DNA of 64,000 bases. It comes from Nodularia sp. LEGE 06071 (GTDB taxonomy: Bacteria; Cyanobacteriota; Cyanobacteriia; Cyanobacteriales; Nostocaceae). Position numbers and translations under genes: made by a program. Positions 1 through 9,195 of the stretch are shown here, one piece after another. A model generated the notes under the pieces. The model saw only the letters and a list, made by a program, of their open reading frames with translations, searched no databases and had not been told where the DNA came from. Every line of letters starts with the position of its first letter. Positions within the stretch are counted from its first letter, which is position 1. The stretch covers positions 62,001 through 126,000 of the forward strand of contig NZ_JADEWH010000015.1 in assembly GCF_015207755.1 (NCBI RefSeq), in the 5' to 3' direction.

Positions 1-1328
1 TCACGAGTTGTAACTACACACAAAGAACCAATAATTCTGCCTACAGCTTGTTCGGTACGGTCGATTTTGGCTTCTGGAACGACTTGGCGAGGAGTACGTA
101 GTTTCTTTGTTTTCTTTAAAGTTTGGGCAAAAGTCGCACCTGCGGCTTGACATTGTGCGAGAATTTCTTGTGTAGGGCTAAAGCGTACCCGAATTGTGTC
201 AAAGCCTAAACGGTAGTTAGCATCTTTGAGTTTACCTTCAATTAAATCTATGGCTTCGCCACTCCAACCGTAGGAACCAAACACCCCAGCTAACTTAGTT
301 TTCGCCGCCGTTGAGAGGACTATACCTAAAGCGGTTTGAATTTGGGTGGGTGCATGACCGCCTAAAGTGGGAGAACCGATAATAAATCCATCGCTAGCGT
401 CGATTATTCGGGTAATATCTGCGGGGTCTGCGAGTTCACAGTTGATGGATTCGACATTGACATCATTTTCAATCAAACCTTGAGCGATCGCATGAGCTAA
501 AATTGCTGTACTGCCATAAGCAGAAGTATAAAGTAAAGCGACGCTTAAATCTTGAGATTTTTGTGCTTGACACCATTGACGGTAATCATAGGTAAAACGA
601 CTCAGACTATAACGCACCACTGGACCATGACCAGGAGCATAACATCTAGCTGGCAACAGCGCCAATTTATCTAAAGTTGCTTCAACTTGTTTGGCTTGGG
701 GTGCATGGAGACAGTCGAAGTAATAATGGCGTTCCGCGTCTAATGTTTTCCAGTCTTCATCAAATAAGGTATCTTCGCAAATATGCGCGCCAAAAAATTT
801 GTCTGTGTACAGAATCTTGCTTACAGGGTCGTAGCTACAAAGACCATCAGGCCAACGGGGAGTAGGAACTGTGATAAATGTCAAGTGATGTCCTTGTCCT
901 AAATCCAAAGAATCTTCAAAACGCACAGCTTGAATGCGTGATTCCCACTCAGGAAAATCGGTTTTCAAAGCATTCGCAGCCGGACGGGAGCAAATTAAGG
1001 TAGCTTGGGGTGCTAGGGAAAGCAACTTTTCGAGGGTAACTCGACGGTTGGGGTTGACGTGACCGAGAATAATGTAATCAAGAGTAATGAAATCAAGACG
1101 TTGTGCTAGTTCTTCTAAGTAAATAGCCGTGAAAGATTCCCCAGGAGGGTCAATTAAAGCTATTTTGTCAGCCTGAATCAGATAAGAATTGGCTGTAGTT
1201 CCCTTTTGACGGGAATACTCAATTTCAAATTTTAGACGATCCCAAGTACGCGATCGCAACATTAGCGTTTGTTCACCAATATTTGCCACTTGTACATCTC
1301 TGGGGCGACTAAATGTAGCAACTGTCAT
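1..1328 (-). CDS. flv2: Flavodiiron protein Flv2-type (3' end cut by window edge)
   Basis: Diflavin flavodiiron protein; about 442 codons are visible from the ATG at 1328, covering the metallo-beta-lactamase-like domain, the flavodoxin domain and the first residues of the flavin reductase domain (AVGRIIGSLCVVTTR). The usual diiron signature HxExDH reads HVNPNR here, the next His (LHWPD in Flv4) is Arg (PRWPD), and the Asp of TCDVFG is Lys (TDKFFG); only the first and last His remain. Loss of ligands is typical of the Flv1/Flv2 class, which pairs with a canonical partner. Together with the canonical Flv and a small membrane protein upstream on the same strand, the layout matches the flv4-sll0218-flv2 operon that protects photosystem II at low CO2. 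Flv1 is the alternative; operon structure favours Flv2. Confidence 0.87.
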   Translation of the reverse strand, partial: MTVATFSRPRDVQVANIGEQTLMLRSRTWDRLKFEIEYSRQKGTTANSYLIQADKIALIDPPGESFTAIYLEELAQRLDFITLDYIILGHVNPNRRVTLEKLLSLAPQATLICSRPAANALKTDFPEWESRIQAVRFEDSLDLGQGHHLTFITVPTPRWPDGLCSYDPVSKILYTDKFFGAHICEDTLFDEDWKTLDAERHYYFDCLHAPQAKQVEATLDKLALLPARCYAPGHGPVVRYSLSRFTYDYRQWCQAQKSQDLSVALLYTSAYGSTAILAHAIAQGLIENDVNVESINCELADPADITRIIDASDGFIIGSPTLGGHAPTQIQTALGIVLSTAAKTKLAGVFGSYGWSGEAIDLIEGKLKDANYRLGFDTIRVRFSPTQEILAQCQAAGATFAQTLKKTKKLRTPRQVVPEAKIDRTEQAVGRIIGSLCVVTTR

Positions 1329-1512
1329 AATCATCTCCTGTAAATGGGGGGGATTAATACACTTTGATTTTTGGTACCATTTCTGTGTAAAGCTACGCTA
1401 AAATTCTTTCTTTCTTTGTGTCCTTTGCGTCTTTTGCGGTATGCGCTGCGCGAACGTTTCTCATATAATTATTCGGCGCATCCTCATAAATAATTGGTAT
1501 GACTTTTTATTT

Positions 1513-1583
1513 TTGACTTTGAATTTTGAATTTTGAATTTTGAATTCGGAGCGCAGCGACGTGACTTCCGCCCTGCGGTGCTA
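1513..1583. repeat. Heptamer array and dispersed repeat between flv2 and the PsiE-like gene
   Basis: Four copies of a TTTGAAT-type heptamer (about 1518-1547) are followed by a GACTTCCGCCCTGCGG module at 1563-1578 with a small CCGC/GCGG hairpin. The same module occurs at about 8115, 28735, 32178 and, altered, inside anmK near 59122. The array ends exactly at the 3' end of the minus-strand gene at 1581-2090. Confidence 0.8.
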
Positions 1584-2090
1584 TTCCCTAATTCCTAATT
1601 CTTGTTTATGGCGATTTCGATAGTGTTGGGATATTTTTTGTTCTGGGTCAATACCGTCAAAGGTAGGAGGTAACCAAACTCGCAGAATTAACAGGATTCC
1701 CAACACTAATAAGAAGGCGCAAGTCGCTAAAACTTGACTCCAATTTGTTTCTAGTACACCTTTAACAATCACTTCTCTTAATGCGGAGACAATGGAAACT
1801 TCCACAGCTACGCCAATAGATATGCGTTGTTCTTGGAGGTAAATAATTAGCAGCCGAAATAACTCAACTAAAATGAGCAAAAACAAGATATCGGCAGTAA
1901 CAACATGGAAATCTAAAGGAGGAAGCAGGGAAAGAAACATATCCCATACCTCAATAGCCATGAAGCTAAATAAACCAATACATAAGGAAATCACAATCAC
2001 ATCTTGAATGAATTCCAACGTGCGGACGATGCGACCACGATTAATTTCGTAAACAGAGATTTTGCCGTTTTCTAAAACAGGTTTGTACAT
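1581..2090 (-). CDS. PsiE/Sll0218-like thylakoid membrane protein of the flv operon
   Basis: A 169-aa protein with four predicted membrane segments (roughly residues 28-48, 62-82, 103-122 and 123-140) and no signal peptide. The sequence resembles the phosphate-starvation-inducible PsiE family, to which Sll0218 of Synechocystis is assigned. It lies between canonical flv4 (66 bp upstream) and flv2 on the same strand, exactly where Sll0218 sits. Sll0218 is reported to stabilise photosystem II dimers and assist flv2/flv4 function. The last residues and the stop codon (QELGIRE*) are read through an ATTAGGA/ATTAGGG-like short repeat, so the C-terminus may vary between relatives. Confidence 0.8.
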   Translation of the reverse strand: MYKPVLENGKISVYEINRGRIVRTLEFIQDVIVISLCIGLFSFMAIEVWDMFLSLLPPLDFHVVTADILFLLILVELFRLLIIYLQEQRISIGVAVEVSIVSALREVIVKGVLETNWSQVLATCAFLLVLGILLILRVWLPPTFDGIDPEQKISQHYRNRHKQELGIRE

Positions 2091-2106
2091 ACTATTGGGG
2101 ATGGGG

Positions 2107-2142
2107 TTTCAATCTAAAATCCAAAATCCAAAATCTAAAATT
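2107..2142. repeat. 36-nt AAATCCA-type repeat, identical copy inside the GH31 gene
   Basis: A run of AAATCCA/AAATCTA heptamers lies between flv4 and the PsiE-like gene. The 36 bases at 2107-2142 are identical to 15934-15969, which lie within the coding sequence of the GH31 glucosidase. Confidence 0.85.
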
Positions 2143-2155
2143 CCTAGTCATTGAT

Positions 2156-3883
2156 TTAGTAATGATTGCCGATTTTGCGGTGATGAACGGTGGTCAGTCC
2201 GTTGACATCGGCGACTCTGCCGATTTTGACAGTGCTGTAAATCACCCAATGGTCGCCACAATCCATGCGGCTGGTGATTTCACATTCCATATAGGCTAAA
2301 GAGTCTGCGAGGATGGGGGAATTATTAATTGCTGGATAAGTTTTTACTCCTTCAAAACGGTCTGCACCGGGAGCAAAACGCTTGAGAAAATGTTTCATTA
2401 ATCCTTGATAGTTATCTTCTCCGAGGACATTTAAAACGAAGCGATCGCCTCGTTGCATTAAAGATTCAATTGCGCGTTCTTTAGAAACAGCAACGGCTAC
2501 TCCTAAAGGATTTAAACTTGCTTGTATCACCCAAGAAGCTAACATTGCACTTTGAACTTCACCTTTTTTGGTGGTGATAATATATAACCCAGTGCTAATT
2601 CTTCCTAAAGCTTTTTCTAAATCTGTGTTGATGGATTTATTTTTTTTGATGGTGCGATCGCGGGTCAACCATTGACCCATATCTGTACCCGCTTCTTCAC
2701 ACAGTTTTTCTGTGCTTTCTGTTGGAGTTTCTTTAATTAAAATGGGGGGAAATGCTTCAACTAATCCTAACTCTTGAAACTTATTCCGTAAGGGATAAAC
2801 AGGTTCATCTTCTCCACCCCCAGACTCTAACAAACCTATTGTCTGCTTCTGATGCACAGCCGCTAAGATAGTATTTAAAGCAGCTTGAGCCGTAACTGAA
2901 TATTGCGATGGCATAGCAATCACTATCCCAGAAGCTTGAGATACTAATTCTCTAACTTCTTGTGGTTCAGCACTATTAATATCTATAAATTCTACAGCCA
3001 CACCTGTTTTAGTACATCCATTCCCTAAACTATAGGCTAAATGTTCGCTATAGGCGTAATCTTCAGCATAAAACAAAGCCACTAATATCTCTGTTTTAGC
3101 TTGCTCTAAACTCCAGGTTAAATACTTGTTTAACCATTGGTGAATATGATATTGTAAGAGGGGTCCATGACCTGTAGCAACTGTCTTGATTTCTAAGTTG
3201 GCAATACGTTTGAAAGCTGCTAAGACAGAGCGCGCATTCGGTCCCATGAGACAATCATAGTAATATTTAAAATCATCTTCGATGGCGGAGAAATTCTCAT
3301 CATAAGTATGGTCATCACAATAGTGCATTCCAAACACATCGCAGGTGTAGAGAATACCTGTTTTATGATCGTATGTTAAAATTGTATCCGGCCAGTGTAA
3401 GTTAGGTGCAGATATAAATTCTAAGTTGTGACCATTACCTAAATCTAAACGCTCTCCGCTTTTTACCACCAGCGATTTAAATGGCTGGTGAACCATATTT
3501 TCTAGAAACTGAATGGCTACCTTAGAACCAACAACCGTAATCTCAGGAGCTAACTGTAAAATATCCTTAACTAAACCACTATGGTCTGGTTCCGTGTGGC
3601 TAACAATCAAATAATCTATTTTATTTGGATCAATTAAACCTGTAACTATCTCAAGATAGAGTTCCTCAAATTTGCTATGTGAAGTGTCAACTAAAGCAGT
3701 TTTTTCACCCGCAATTAAAAATGAGTTATATGTTGTTCCATTTCGCAAAACAAATTCCACATCAAAACGCTCTCGATCCCAATCAAGACAACGAATAGCA
3801 GTGGTTGTAGGGGCAATTTCTACCGTTTGAACTGTCAAACGTCCGACATTAATAGCTTGAGTGTTTTCTGTCAGGATGACCAT
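2156..3883 (-). CDS. flv4: Flavodiiron protein Flv4-type, canonical diiron site
   Basis: A complete 575-aa three-domain flavodiiron protein of the cyanobacterial (class C) type. The metallo-beta-lactamase-like domain (about 40-260) has all ligands: HTEPDH near residue 95, LHWPD near 163, TCDVFG near 181 and GHGP near 240. A flavodoxin-like domain (about 265-410) and a flavin reductase domain (about 425-575, LGRISTGLYIITTKKG) follow. The family reduces O2 to water or passes electrons from the photosystem II acceptor side, as a heterodimer with Flv2. It is the first gene of the flv4 - membrane protein - flv2 operon. Flv3 has the same domains and ligands; the operon partner decides for Flv4. A 220-bp AT-rich leader lies upstream. 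Confidence 0.88.
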   Translation of the reverse strand: MVILTENTQAINVGRLTVQTVEIAPTTTAIRCLDWDRERFDVEFVLRNGTTYNSFLIAGEKTALVDTSHSKFEELYLEIVTGLIDPNKIDYLIVSHTEPDHSGLVKDILQLAPEITVVGSKVAIQFLENMVHQPFKSLVVKSGERLDLGNGHNLEFISAPNLHWPDTILTYDHKTGILYTCDVFGMHYCDDHTYDENFSAIEDDFKYYYDCLMGPNARSVLAAFKRIANLEIKTVATGHGPLLQYHIHQWLNKYLTWSLEQAKTEILVALFYAEDYAYSEHLAYSLGNGCTKTGVAVEFIDINSAEPQEVRELVSQASGIVIAMPSQYSVTAQAALNTILAAVHQKQTIGLLESGGGEDEPVYPLRNKFQELGLVEAFPPILIKETPTESTEKLCEEAGTDMGQWLTRDRTIKKNKSINTDLEKALGRISTGLYIITTKKGEVQSAMLASWVIQASLNPLGVAVAVSKERAIESLMQRGDRFVLNVLGEDNYQGLMKHFLKRFAPGADRFEGVKTYPAINNSPILADSLAYMECEITSRMDCGDHWVIYSTVKIGRVADVNGLTTVHHRKIGNHY

Positions 3884-4094
3884 TTATTTTCACCTACAAA
3901 AATCTAGAAACTTCAATATACTTTTATATTGAACTAAAAACTCTAATTAGTAAAATGTTAATTTCTCAAGTTACTCATTAGTAATATTTATAGTTTATTC
4001 ACATTAAAGCAGCATTGAATTTTATCAATACTAATCATTAGTTTGATGCTGGATTATCAATTTAGGCGTTGCTCAAACAAAGTATGAATTTAAA

Positions 4095-4124
4095 TGTAGA
4101 GACGTTCCATGGAATGTCTCTACA
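4095..4124. terminator. 30-bp palindrome downstream of pdxA
   Basis: Near-perfect palindrome (TGTAGAGAC-gTTCCATGGAAt-GTCTCTACA) lying 75 bp beyond the pdxA stop and 210 bp upstream of flv4. It can fold into a long hairpin and is a plausible pdxA terminator, though it has no T-tract. GTAGAGACG...CGTCTCTAC palindromes are a common dispersed repeat in Nostoc, so it may equally be a small repeat element. Confidence 0.5.
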
Positions 4125-4199
4125 GGGGTTTTGACTCTGTGTACTCTGCGCCTCTGCGGTTCAGTAAATCCATGATAGAAAGCGCTGAAAAAACCAAGG

Positions 4200-5282
4200 T
4201 TACTTTCTACTACCAACCCTCAGCCTTTGACAAACTAACTCAGTCGCCAACTCTATCGCCGCTTTCATACTTGTCGCATCAGCAATTCCCTGACCGGCAA
4301 TATCAAATGCTGTACCATGATCTGGTGAAGTCCGCACAAAAGGTAAACCAATAGAAGTGTTAACGGCGCGGTCAAAAGCCATCAACTTCACTGGAATTAA
4401 GCCTTGGTCGTGATAAAGTGCCAAATACGCATCGGCAGGATTTTGAATAGCAGCATTACCATACCAAGCTTGACCAGGTTTCACCCACATTGTATCTGGT
4501 GGTATGGGTCCATCTAGCTGAAAATTGGGGCGTTTTTGCCGTTCTTGTTCTAACCAGGGAATTAACCAATCTTGTTCTTCTGTTCCCAGTTGTCCCTGTT
4601 CGCCACTGTGGGGATTTAAACCTGCGATCGCAATTCTCCCATTTTTTAACCCAAAGTCTGCTGCTAGACACTCCACCAGTAAATCTAATTTTCTCGTTAA
4701 CAACTCCGGTGTTAATGTAGTGGATACTTGACAAAGAGGAATATGTGTGGTAGCAAGTAGAGTTCGGAGTATCCAACCAGTATAAGGCGATCGCGCCACA
4801 AATAACATCCCGAAGCGGTCAACCCCAGATTTTTCAGCTAAAAGTTCCGTTTGCCCTGGATAATTGTAACCTGCCAACTTCCAAGCAGATTTAGCAATGG
4901 GGCCTGTGACAATACCATCAAACTTACCGGAAAGTGTGCAGGCGATCGCAGATTCCATATAGGCAAAACTCGCCGCACCACTAGCCGCATTACCCCTACC
5001 TATAATAATATTGTCGGCAACTTCCCTATCTAATGGCACATCCATAACTTGTAACTCGTCTGGATTTGCTAAATCTGTGGCATTCAGCCTTTCATAAACC
5101 TGGATCAGCAAATCCTTACTACCTACAACCGTCACGTCGCAGTTTTGACTAATAATTGCATCCGCCAAAGCTTTTAAAATTACTTCAGGACCAATTCCCG
5201 CCGGATCTCCCAGTGTCAGCGCCAAACATGGGCGATTTTTTTTCTGTAAATTTACTGCCTGATATTCATGACTTTGATACAT
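4200..5282 (-). CDS. pdxA: 4-hydroxythreonine-4-phosphate dehydrogenase
   Basis: PdxA oxidises 4-phosphohydroxy-L-threonine in the DXP-dependent pyridoxal 5'-phosphate pathway. The family signature [11 protein letters not shown] is near the N-terminus, [16 protein letters not shown] lies in the middle, and [10 protein letters not shown] and [14 protein letters not shown] near the C-terminus are the metal- and substrate-binding segments. The chosen ATG gives 360 aa; an upstream ATG at 5327 adds 15 residues that the family does not require, and neither start has a clear ribosome-binding site. It is a single gene transcribed away from petM. Confidence 0.93.
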   Translation of the reverse strand: MYQSHEYQAVNLQKKNRPCLALTLGDPAGIGPEVILKALADAIISQNCDVTVVGSKDLLIQVYERLNATDLANPDELQVMDVPLDREVADNIIIGRGNAASGAASFAYMESAIACTLSGKFDGIVTGPIAKSAWKLAGYNYPGQTELLAEKSGVDRFGMLFVARSPYTGWILRTLLATTHIPLCQVSTTLTPELLTRKLDLLVECLAADFGLKNGRIAIAGLNPHSGEQGQLGTEEQDWLIPWLEQERQKRPNFQLDGPIPPDTMWVKPGQAWYGNAAIQNPADAYLALYHDQGLIPVKLMAFDRAVNTSIGLPFVRTSPDHGTAFDIAGQGIADATSMKAAIELATELVCQRLRVGSRK

Positions 5283-5327
5283 AAGATTATTAAAAAATGA
5301 TGTAATTAAGTGACTGCCATCAGCCAA

Positions 5328-5645
5328 AATTAGAGATTGATCATCAAACTGGTTTAGAATTATTTACACAGGTCTAATTAAACAGTAGCCTTTGTAGAGC
5401 TTCTGGTAGAGCTAGTTTACCTAAAACTACATCAGGCAATTGGTAGACATAAAATTAAACTGCTTACACTACTAGGTTTAAGCAAAAAGAAAATGTGAGC
5501 ATTTGTGAGCATTTTTGAATTGGACTGGTGAAAATTAGATTTGAGTCATCACTTCAATCTTGTGAAACAGTCCCAAAACCGGAAATCTCAGGGGAAACCT
5601 GGAGATTGAACTCTCATCAACCATTCTTAAAGGAGTATCACACCA
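5328..5645. other. Divergent promoter region pdxA / petM
   Basis: No gene is seen. It must hold the pdxA and petM promoters. A perfect tandem 10-bp repeat, TGTGAGCATT twice, occupies 5494-5513, about 130 bp before the petM start, and could be an operator. A Shine-Dalgarno AAGGAG sits at about 5630-5635 before petM. Confidence 0.5.
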
Positions 5646-5750
5646 ATGGGCGGCGAAATTTTAAATGCAGCACTATTGTCTTTCGGCTTAATCTTCGTGG
5701 GTTGGGCTTTAGGTGCTTTGTTACTGAAAATTCAGGGCGCAGAAGAATAA
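5646..5750 (+). CDS. petM: Cytochrome b6f complex subunit VII (PetM)
   Basis: A 34-aa single-helix protein starting [17 protein letters not shown] and ending KIQGAEE, which is the recognisable full length of PetM. It is a small peripheral subunit of the cytochrome b6f complex in thylakoids, influencing electron flow and regulation. A good AGGAG ribosome-binding site lies about 11 bases before the ATG. The large subunits petB and petD are at 28.1-29.6 kb in this window, so complex genes are dispersed. ycf39 follows 225 bp downstream on the same strand. The gene lies in a different frame from a longer spurious reading frame that covers it. Confidence 0.95.
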   Translation: MGGEILNAALLSFGLIFVGWALGALLLKIQGAEE

Positions 5751-5759
5751 TCCTCACAG

Positions 5760-5810
5760 AAGAGGCAGGGATTGAAGAGGCAGGGGAGCAGGGAGCAGGG
5801 AGCGGGGGTG
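5760..5810. repeat. Purine-rich GGGAGCA tandem repeat
   Basis: Repeats of AGGCAGGGGAGCAGGGAGCA type between petM and ycf39. The same family recurs at the 3' end of ctpA (31180-31255) and, reversed, inside the two MITEs at 33757 and 36501. Confidence 0.75.
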
Positions 5811-5975
5811 AGTTAGAAATTACTTTACATTCCCGGTTGGTGCTTCACAACCTTTCCTCTTCTCCCCTGCCTACCTGCCATCCTCAAAGTTTATTAAAAT
5901 AGCGTAAACTTTTGTTTAGAGAGCTAATTCTGTTAAGATTCATTTCATAAAAGTTAAAAATTTATTACTACCCTC

Positions 5976-6980
5976 ATGACTTTATTAATCGTCGGTGCCA
6001 CTGGCACCTTAGGAAGACAAGTGGCTCGTCGTGCTATCGATGAGGGGCATAAAGTACGCTGTCTAGTGCGGAGTACCAAAAGAGCTGCATTTCTCAAAGA
6101 ATGGGGTGCGGAATTAGTGCGGGGAGATTTGTGTAACCCCGAAAGCCTCACAGGAGCGCTGTCAGGTGTCACCGCAGTCATTGATGCTGCCACATCTCGC
6201 GCTACAGATTCACTGACTATTAAACAAGTAGATTGGGATGGACAGGTAGCATTAATTCAAGCTGCCAAAGCTGCGGGTGTAGAACGTTTTATATTCTTTT
6301 CTATTCTTGATGCCGATAAGTATCCAGAAGTACCACTAATGGAAATTAAGCGGTGTACAGAAGTATTTTTAGCTGAGTCGGGGATAAATTACACAATTTT
6401 ACGCTTGGCTGGCTTTATGCAAGGCTTAATCGGTCAATATGGGATTCCCATTTTGGAAAATCAACCGGTTTGGGTAACTGGTAATTCTTCGCCCGTGGCT
6501 TATATGGACACTCAGGACATCGCTAAATTTGCGATTCGCAGTTTGAGTGTGCCAGAAACAGAGAAAAAAGCTTTCCCGGTAGTGGGTACTCGTGCTTGGA
6601 GTGCTGAGGAAATCATTGGTCTGTGTGAGCGTTTATCTGGTAAAGAAGCCAGAATCACACGAATGCCAATTAACTTGCTGCGGACTATCCGCCGTGTCAT
6701 CCGCTTCTTTCAGTGGGGGTGGAATGTTGCCGACAGATTGGAGTTTACAGAAGTATTAGCCAGTGGTAAACCGTTAAATGCCCCAATGGATGAGGTATAT
6801 CAAGTTTTTGGCTTAGACCAAGGACAAACCACTACTCTGGAAACCTACCTGCAAGAGTATTTCAGTCGGATTATGAAGAAGCTGAAAGAGCTAGACTACG
6901 AGAAGAATAAATCGAAAAACAAAAAACAGAAGCCCAAAAAAACTCCGTTTAAACAATCTTCCAAAGTCAATAGTCAATAG
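5976..6980 (+). CDS. ycf39: Ycf39-type atypical SDR, photosystem II assembly factor
   Basis: A 334-aa NmrA-like atypical short-chain dehydrogenase. The N-terminal GATGTLGRQVARRA is the Rossmann NAD(P)-binding loop. Length and sequence match Ycf39, which in Synechocystis binds high-light-inducible HliD and helps deliver chlorophyll to newly made D1. It follows petM in the same direction. The last 35 residues form a very basic tail (KNKSKNKKQKPKKTPFKQ) ending SKVNSQ*, where the final codons and stop come from an AGTCAAT short repeat. The basic tail is longer than the fold needs and probably variable. Family identity is strong; the catalytic role is unknown for the whole group. Confidence 0.88.
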   Translation: MTLLIVGATGTLGRQVARRAIDEGHKVRCLVRSTKRAAFLKEWGAELVRGDLCNPESLTGALSGVTAVIDAATSRATDSLTIKQVDWDGQVALIQAAKAAGVERFIFFSILDADKYPEVPLMEIKRCTEVFLAESGINYTILRLAGFMQGLIGQYGIPILENQPVWVTGNSSPVAYMDTQDIAKFAIRSLSVPETEKKAFPVVGTRAWSAEEIIGLCERLSGKEARITRMPINLLRTIRRVIRFFQWGWNVADRLEFTEVLASGKPLNAPMDEVYQVFGLDQGQTTTLETYLQEYFSRIMKKLKELDYEKNKSKNKKQKPKKTPFKQSSKVNSQ

Positions 6981-6984
6981 AATT

Positions 6985-7038
6985 ATTAGTCATTAGTCAT
7001 TAGTCATTAGTCATTGGTCATTGGTCATTGGTCATTGG
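6985..7038. repeat. STRR heptamer array TAGTCAT/TGGTCAT
   Basis: About seven heptamers, first TAGTCAT then TGGTCAT, directly after ycf39. The array at 31276-31329 has the same unit in inverted orientation. The rest of the 210-bp gap holds CACCCTGCACCC repeats and no gene. Confidence 0.85.
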
Positions 7039-7195
7039 GAAGTTACCGTCTTCTCCCCCCTGCACCCTGCACCCTGCACCCCTGCCTCTTCTCCAGGGGT
7101 TTGAGCTAATTTTTTTGGAGACTAATGACTACATTGCCCAAAGTATGTCACGATGACAGAAGTAAAAAGCATCTTTTAATCTTGGATATTTGAGT

Positions 7196-8113
7196 GTGCC
7201 GAAAGCAGGCATTATTTACAATGACGTTAAACCGATAGCGGGTCGCATCGCTATCGAATTGGAAGAAAAGCTCACCTCTGCTGGTTGGGATGTAATTGTC
7301 ACCACAAGCATTGGTGGTATATTGGGCTACTCTAACCCAGATAGTTATGTGTGCCACACGCCCATTGAAGGACTGACTCCCCCTGGTTTTGACTCAGAAA
7401 TGAAGTTCGCGGTGGTATTGGGGGGAGATGGCACTGTTTTAGCAGCTTCGCGTCAAGTCGCTCCGGCTGGTATTCCACTGTTAACGGTGAATACTGGTCA
7501 CATGGGATTTTTGACGGAAACTTATCTCAATCAACTGCCTCAAGCTATAGAGCAGGCGATGGCGGGTGAGTTTGAAATTGAAGAACAAGCCATGCTGACT
7601 GTGAAAGTGTTTCGCGGTGAGTCCGTGCTGTGGGAAGCCCTCTGCTTAAACGAAATGGTTTTACATCGAGAACCATTAACTTCGATGTGCCATTTTGAAA
7701 TTGCCGTAGGGCGACACGCACCAGTGGATATTGCTGCCGATGGTGTCATAGTTTCTACTCCCACAGGTTCAACAGCTTATTCATTAAGTGCCGGTGGGCC
7801 TGTGATAACTCCTGGTGTACCCGTCTTGCAGTTAGTACCCATTTGCCCCCACTCCCTAGCTTCCAGGGCATTGGTATTTCCAGATACAGAAATAGTCAAT
7901 ATTTACCCAGTCAATATTCCGCGGCTGATCATGGTAGTCGATGGTAATGGGGGATGTTATATTTTCCCAGAGGATCGAGTATATTTAGAGCGATCGCCCT
8001 ACAAAGTCCGATTCATTCGTCTGCAACCACGGGAATTTTTCCGGATTTTGCGCGAAAAGCTCGGTTGGGGTCTACCGCATATCGCCAAACCAACATCAGT
8101 AGAGTTACCCTAG
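7196..8113 (+). CDS. nadK: NAD kinase
   Basis: ATP-dependent NAD kinase making NADP+. The diagnostic GGDGT motif ([12 protein letters not shown]) is near residue 80, [10 protein letters not shown] follows, and the conserved [12 protein letters not shown] lies near residue 195. About 305 aa, the usual length. The start used is GTG at 7196, giving (M)PKAGIIYND; a TTG at 7190 is an alternative two codons upstream. Cyanobacteria usually carry two NadK paralogues; which one this is cannot be told from the window. The stop codon touches a GCACCGCAAGGCGG dispersed repeat. Confidence 0.93.
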   Translation: MPKAGIIYNDVKPIAGRIAIELEEKLTSAGWDVIVTTSIGGILGYSNPDSYVCHTPIEGLTPPGFDSEMKFAVVLGGDGTVLAASRQVAPAGIPLLTVNTGHMGFLTETYLNQLPQAIEQAMAGEFEIEEQAMLTVKVFRGESVLWEALCLNEMVLHREPLTSMCHFEIAVGRHAPVDIAADGVIVSTPTGSTAYSLSAGGPVITPGVPVLQLVPICPHSLASRALVFPDTEIVNIYPVNIPRLIMVVDGNGGCYIFPEDRVYLERSPYKVRFIRLQPREFFRILREKLGWGLPHIAKPTSVELP

Positions 8114-8466
8114 CACCGCAAGGCGGAAGTCAAAAGTCAAAAGTCAAAAGTCAAAAGTCTTGATTTTGGAACTTGGAAATTTTTGAACTGGTATAGCTAT
8201 TTACGCCTTGCGATAATAGTACAAATAAATCAGCTTCGTTAAATATAGCGATCGCTGTCTACTTCCACAGTCAAATTCTCAAACAATATATGGAATTAGG
8301 AATCAGGGATAAAAATTGCATCTGATTACTCAATGGCTGATACCTGAATGTGTGACAACACTCAGCATCTCCATGAGAACAACTCGCAATTCAATATCTA
8401 GCTGATTTATGGACTTTCTTCGGAACGTCTAGATAATCTCAAATCCCCAATCCAAGATTCCAAATT
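8114..8466. repeat. Gap with AAAAGTC heptamer array
   Basis: The first 45 bp are a CACCGCAAGGCGG hairpin module followed by about four AAAAGTC heptamers (8127-8160), the reverse complement of the modules at 28720 and 32165. The remaining 300 bp are the upstream region of the response regulator; I see no gene or clear operator. Confidence 0.7.
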
Positions 8467-9156
8467 ATGATGACAACTGCTCACAGTCCCTGTGTTCTGG
8501 TGATTGAAACCGATGAAAGTTTAGCAAATCAGCTGTCCTTTGATTTGCGAGAAGCCGGTTATGAAGCGATTTTGGCTAATGATGCAGCTAGCGGTTTACA
8601 ATACTGCCGCGATCGCCAACCTGCTTTAATTGTTGTAGACCGGATGCTCTCAGGAGAATCAGGACTCTCGTTGTGTAAAAATATCAGAAGTGCTGGGATG
8701 TGCGCCCCTGTTCTGGTACTCATGGCCAGAGATACAGTTGATGACCGGGTAGCTTGTTTAGAAGCTGGGGCGGATGATTACGTCCTCAAACCTTATCGCC
8801 CAGAAGACTTTTTGAAGTTAATTCGCCTTTATTTAAAACCTGACGTTGATACCAGCGAACAGTTACGCTTTGGGGATTTGATTTTAGATGTCGCCACCCG
8901 TCGCGCCATACATAACGGGCGAACAATTGACTTGACCATGAAAGAATTTGAATTATTAAAATTCTTAATGGAACACCCCCGTGAAGTATTAACCCGCGAA
9001 CAAATTTTGGAAAATGTTTGGGGTTACGACTTTATGGGTGAGTCGAATGTCATAGAAGTGTACATTCGCTACTTACGCCTCAAAATTGAAGATGAAAGTC
9101 ACAAGCGCCTAATTCAAACAGTTCGTGGTGTAGGCTACGTGTTACGCGAGTCGTGA
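8467..9156 (+). CDS. nblR: NblR-like OmpR-family response regulator
   Basis: A 229-aa receiver plus winged-helix DNA-binding protein. The phosphoacceptor position is Asp58 (VVDRM) and Lys108 is kept (VLKPY), but the acidic pair after beta-1 reads ET (VIETDES) instead of DD, and the conserved Thr of LTARD is Met86 (LMARD). The effector domain (about 130-229) ends RTVRGVGYVL-like (QTVRGVGYVLRES). An atypical phosphorylation pocket is a reported feature of NblR, the activator of phycobilisome degradation under starvation, and sequence impression agrees. The nblR name is a recognition call; other OmpR-type regulators remain possible. A DUF2237 gene follows 39 bp downstream. Confidence 0.68.
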   Translation: MMTTAHSPCVLVIETDESLANQLSFDLREAGYEAILANDAASGLQYCRDRQPALIVVDRMLSGESGLSLCKNIRSAGMCAPVLVLMARDTVDDRVACLEAGADDYVLKPYRPEDFLKLIRLYLKPDVDTSEQLRFGDLILDVATRRAIHNGRTIDLTMKEFELLKFLMEHPREVLTREQILENVWGYDFMGESNVIEVYIRYLRLKIEDESHKRLIQTVRGVGYVLRES

Positions 9157-9195
9157 AGTTAAGATGAGAATTATCCCAAAAATTAGGAATTAAAT

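Noticed and set aside
1-3883. Flv1/Flv3 pair
   Set aside because: The interposed PsiE/Sll0218-like gene and gene order fit flv4-flv2; kept only as alternative.
4109-4354. Plus-strand reading frame of 81 codons across the pdxA end
   Set aside because: It runs antisense through the conserved pdxA C-terminus and starts in a repeat palindrome; no protein character.
5528-5902. 124-codon plus-strand frame around petM
   Set aside because: It covers petM in another frame and the purine repeat; petM itself is the gene.
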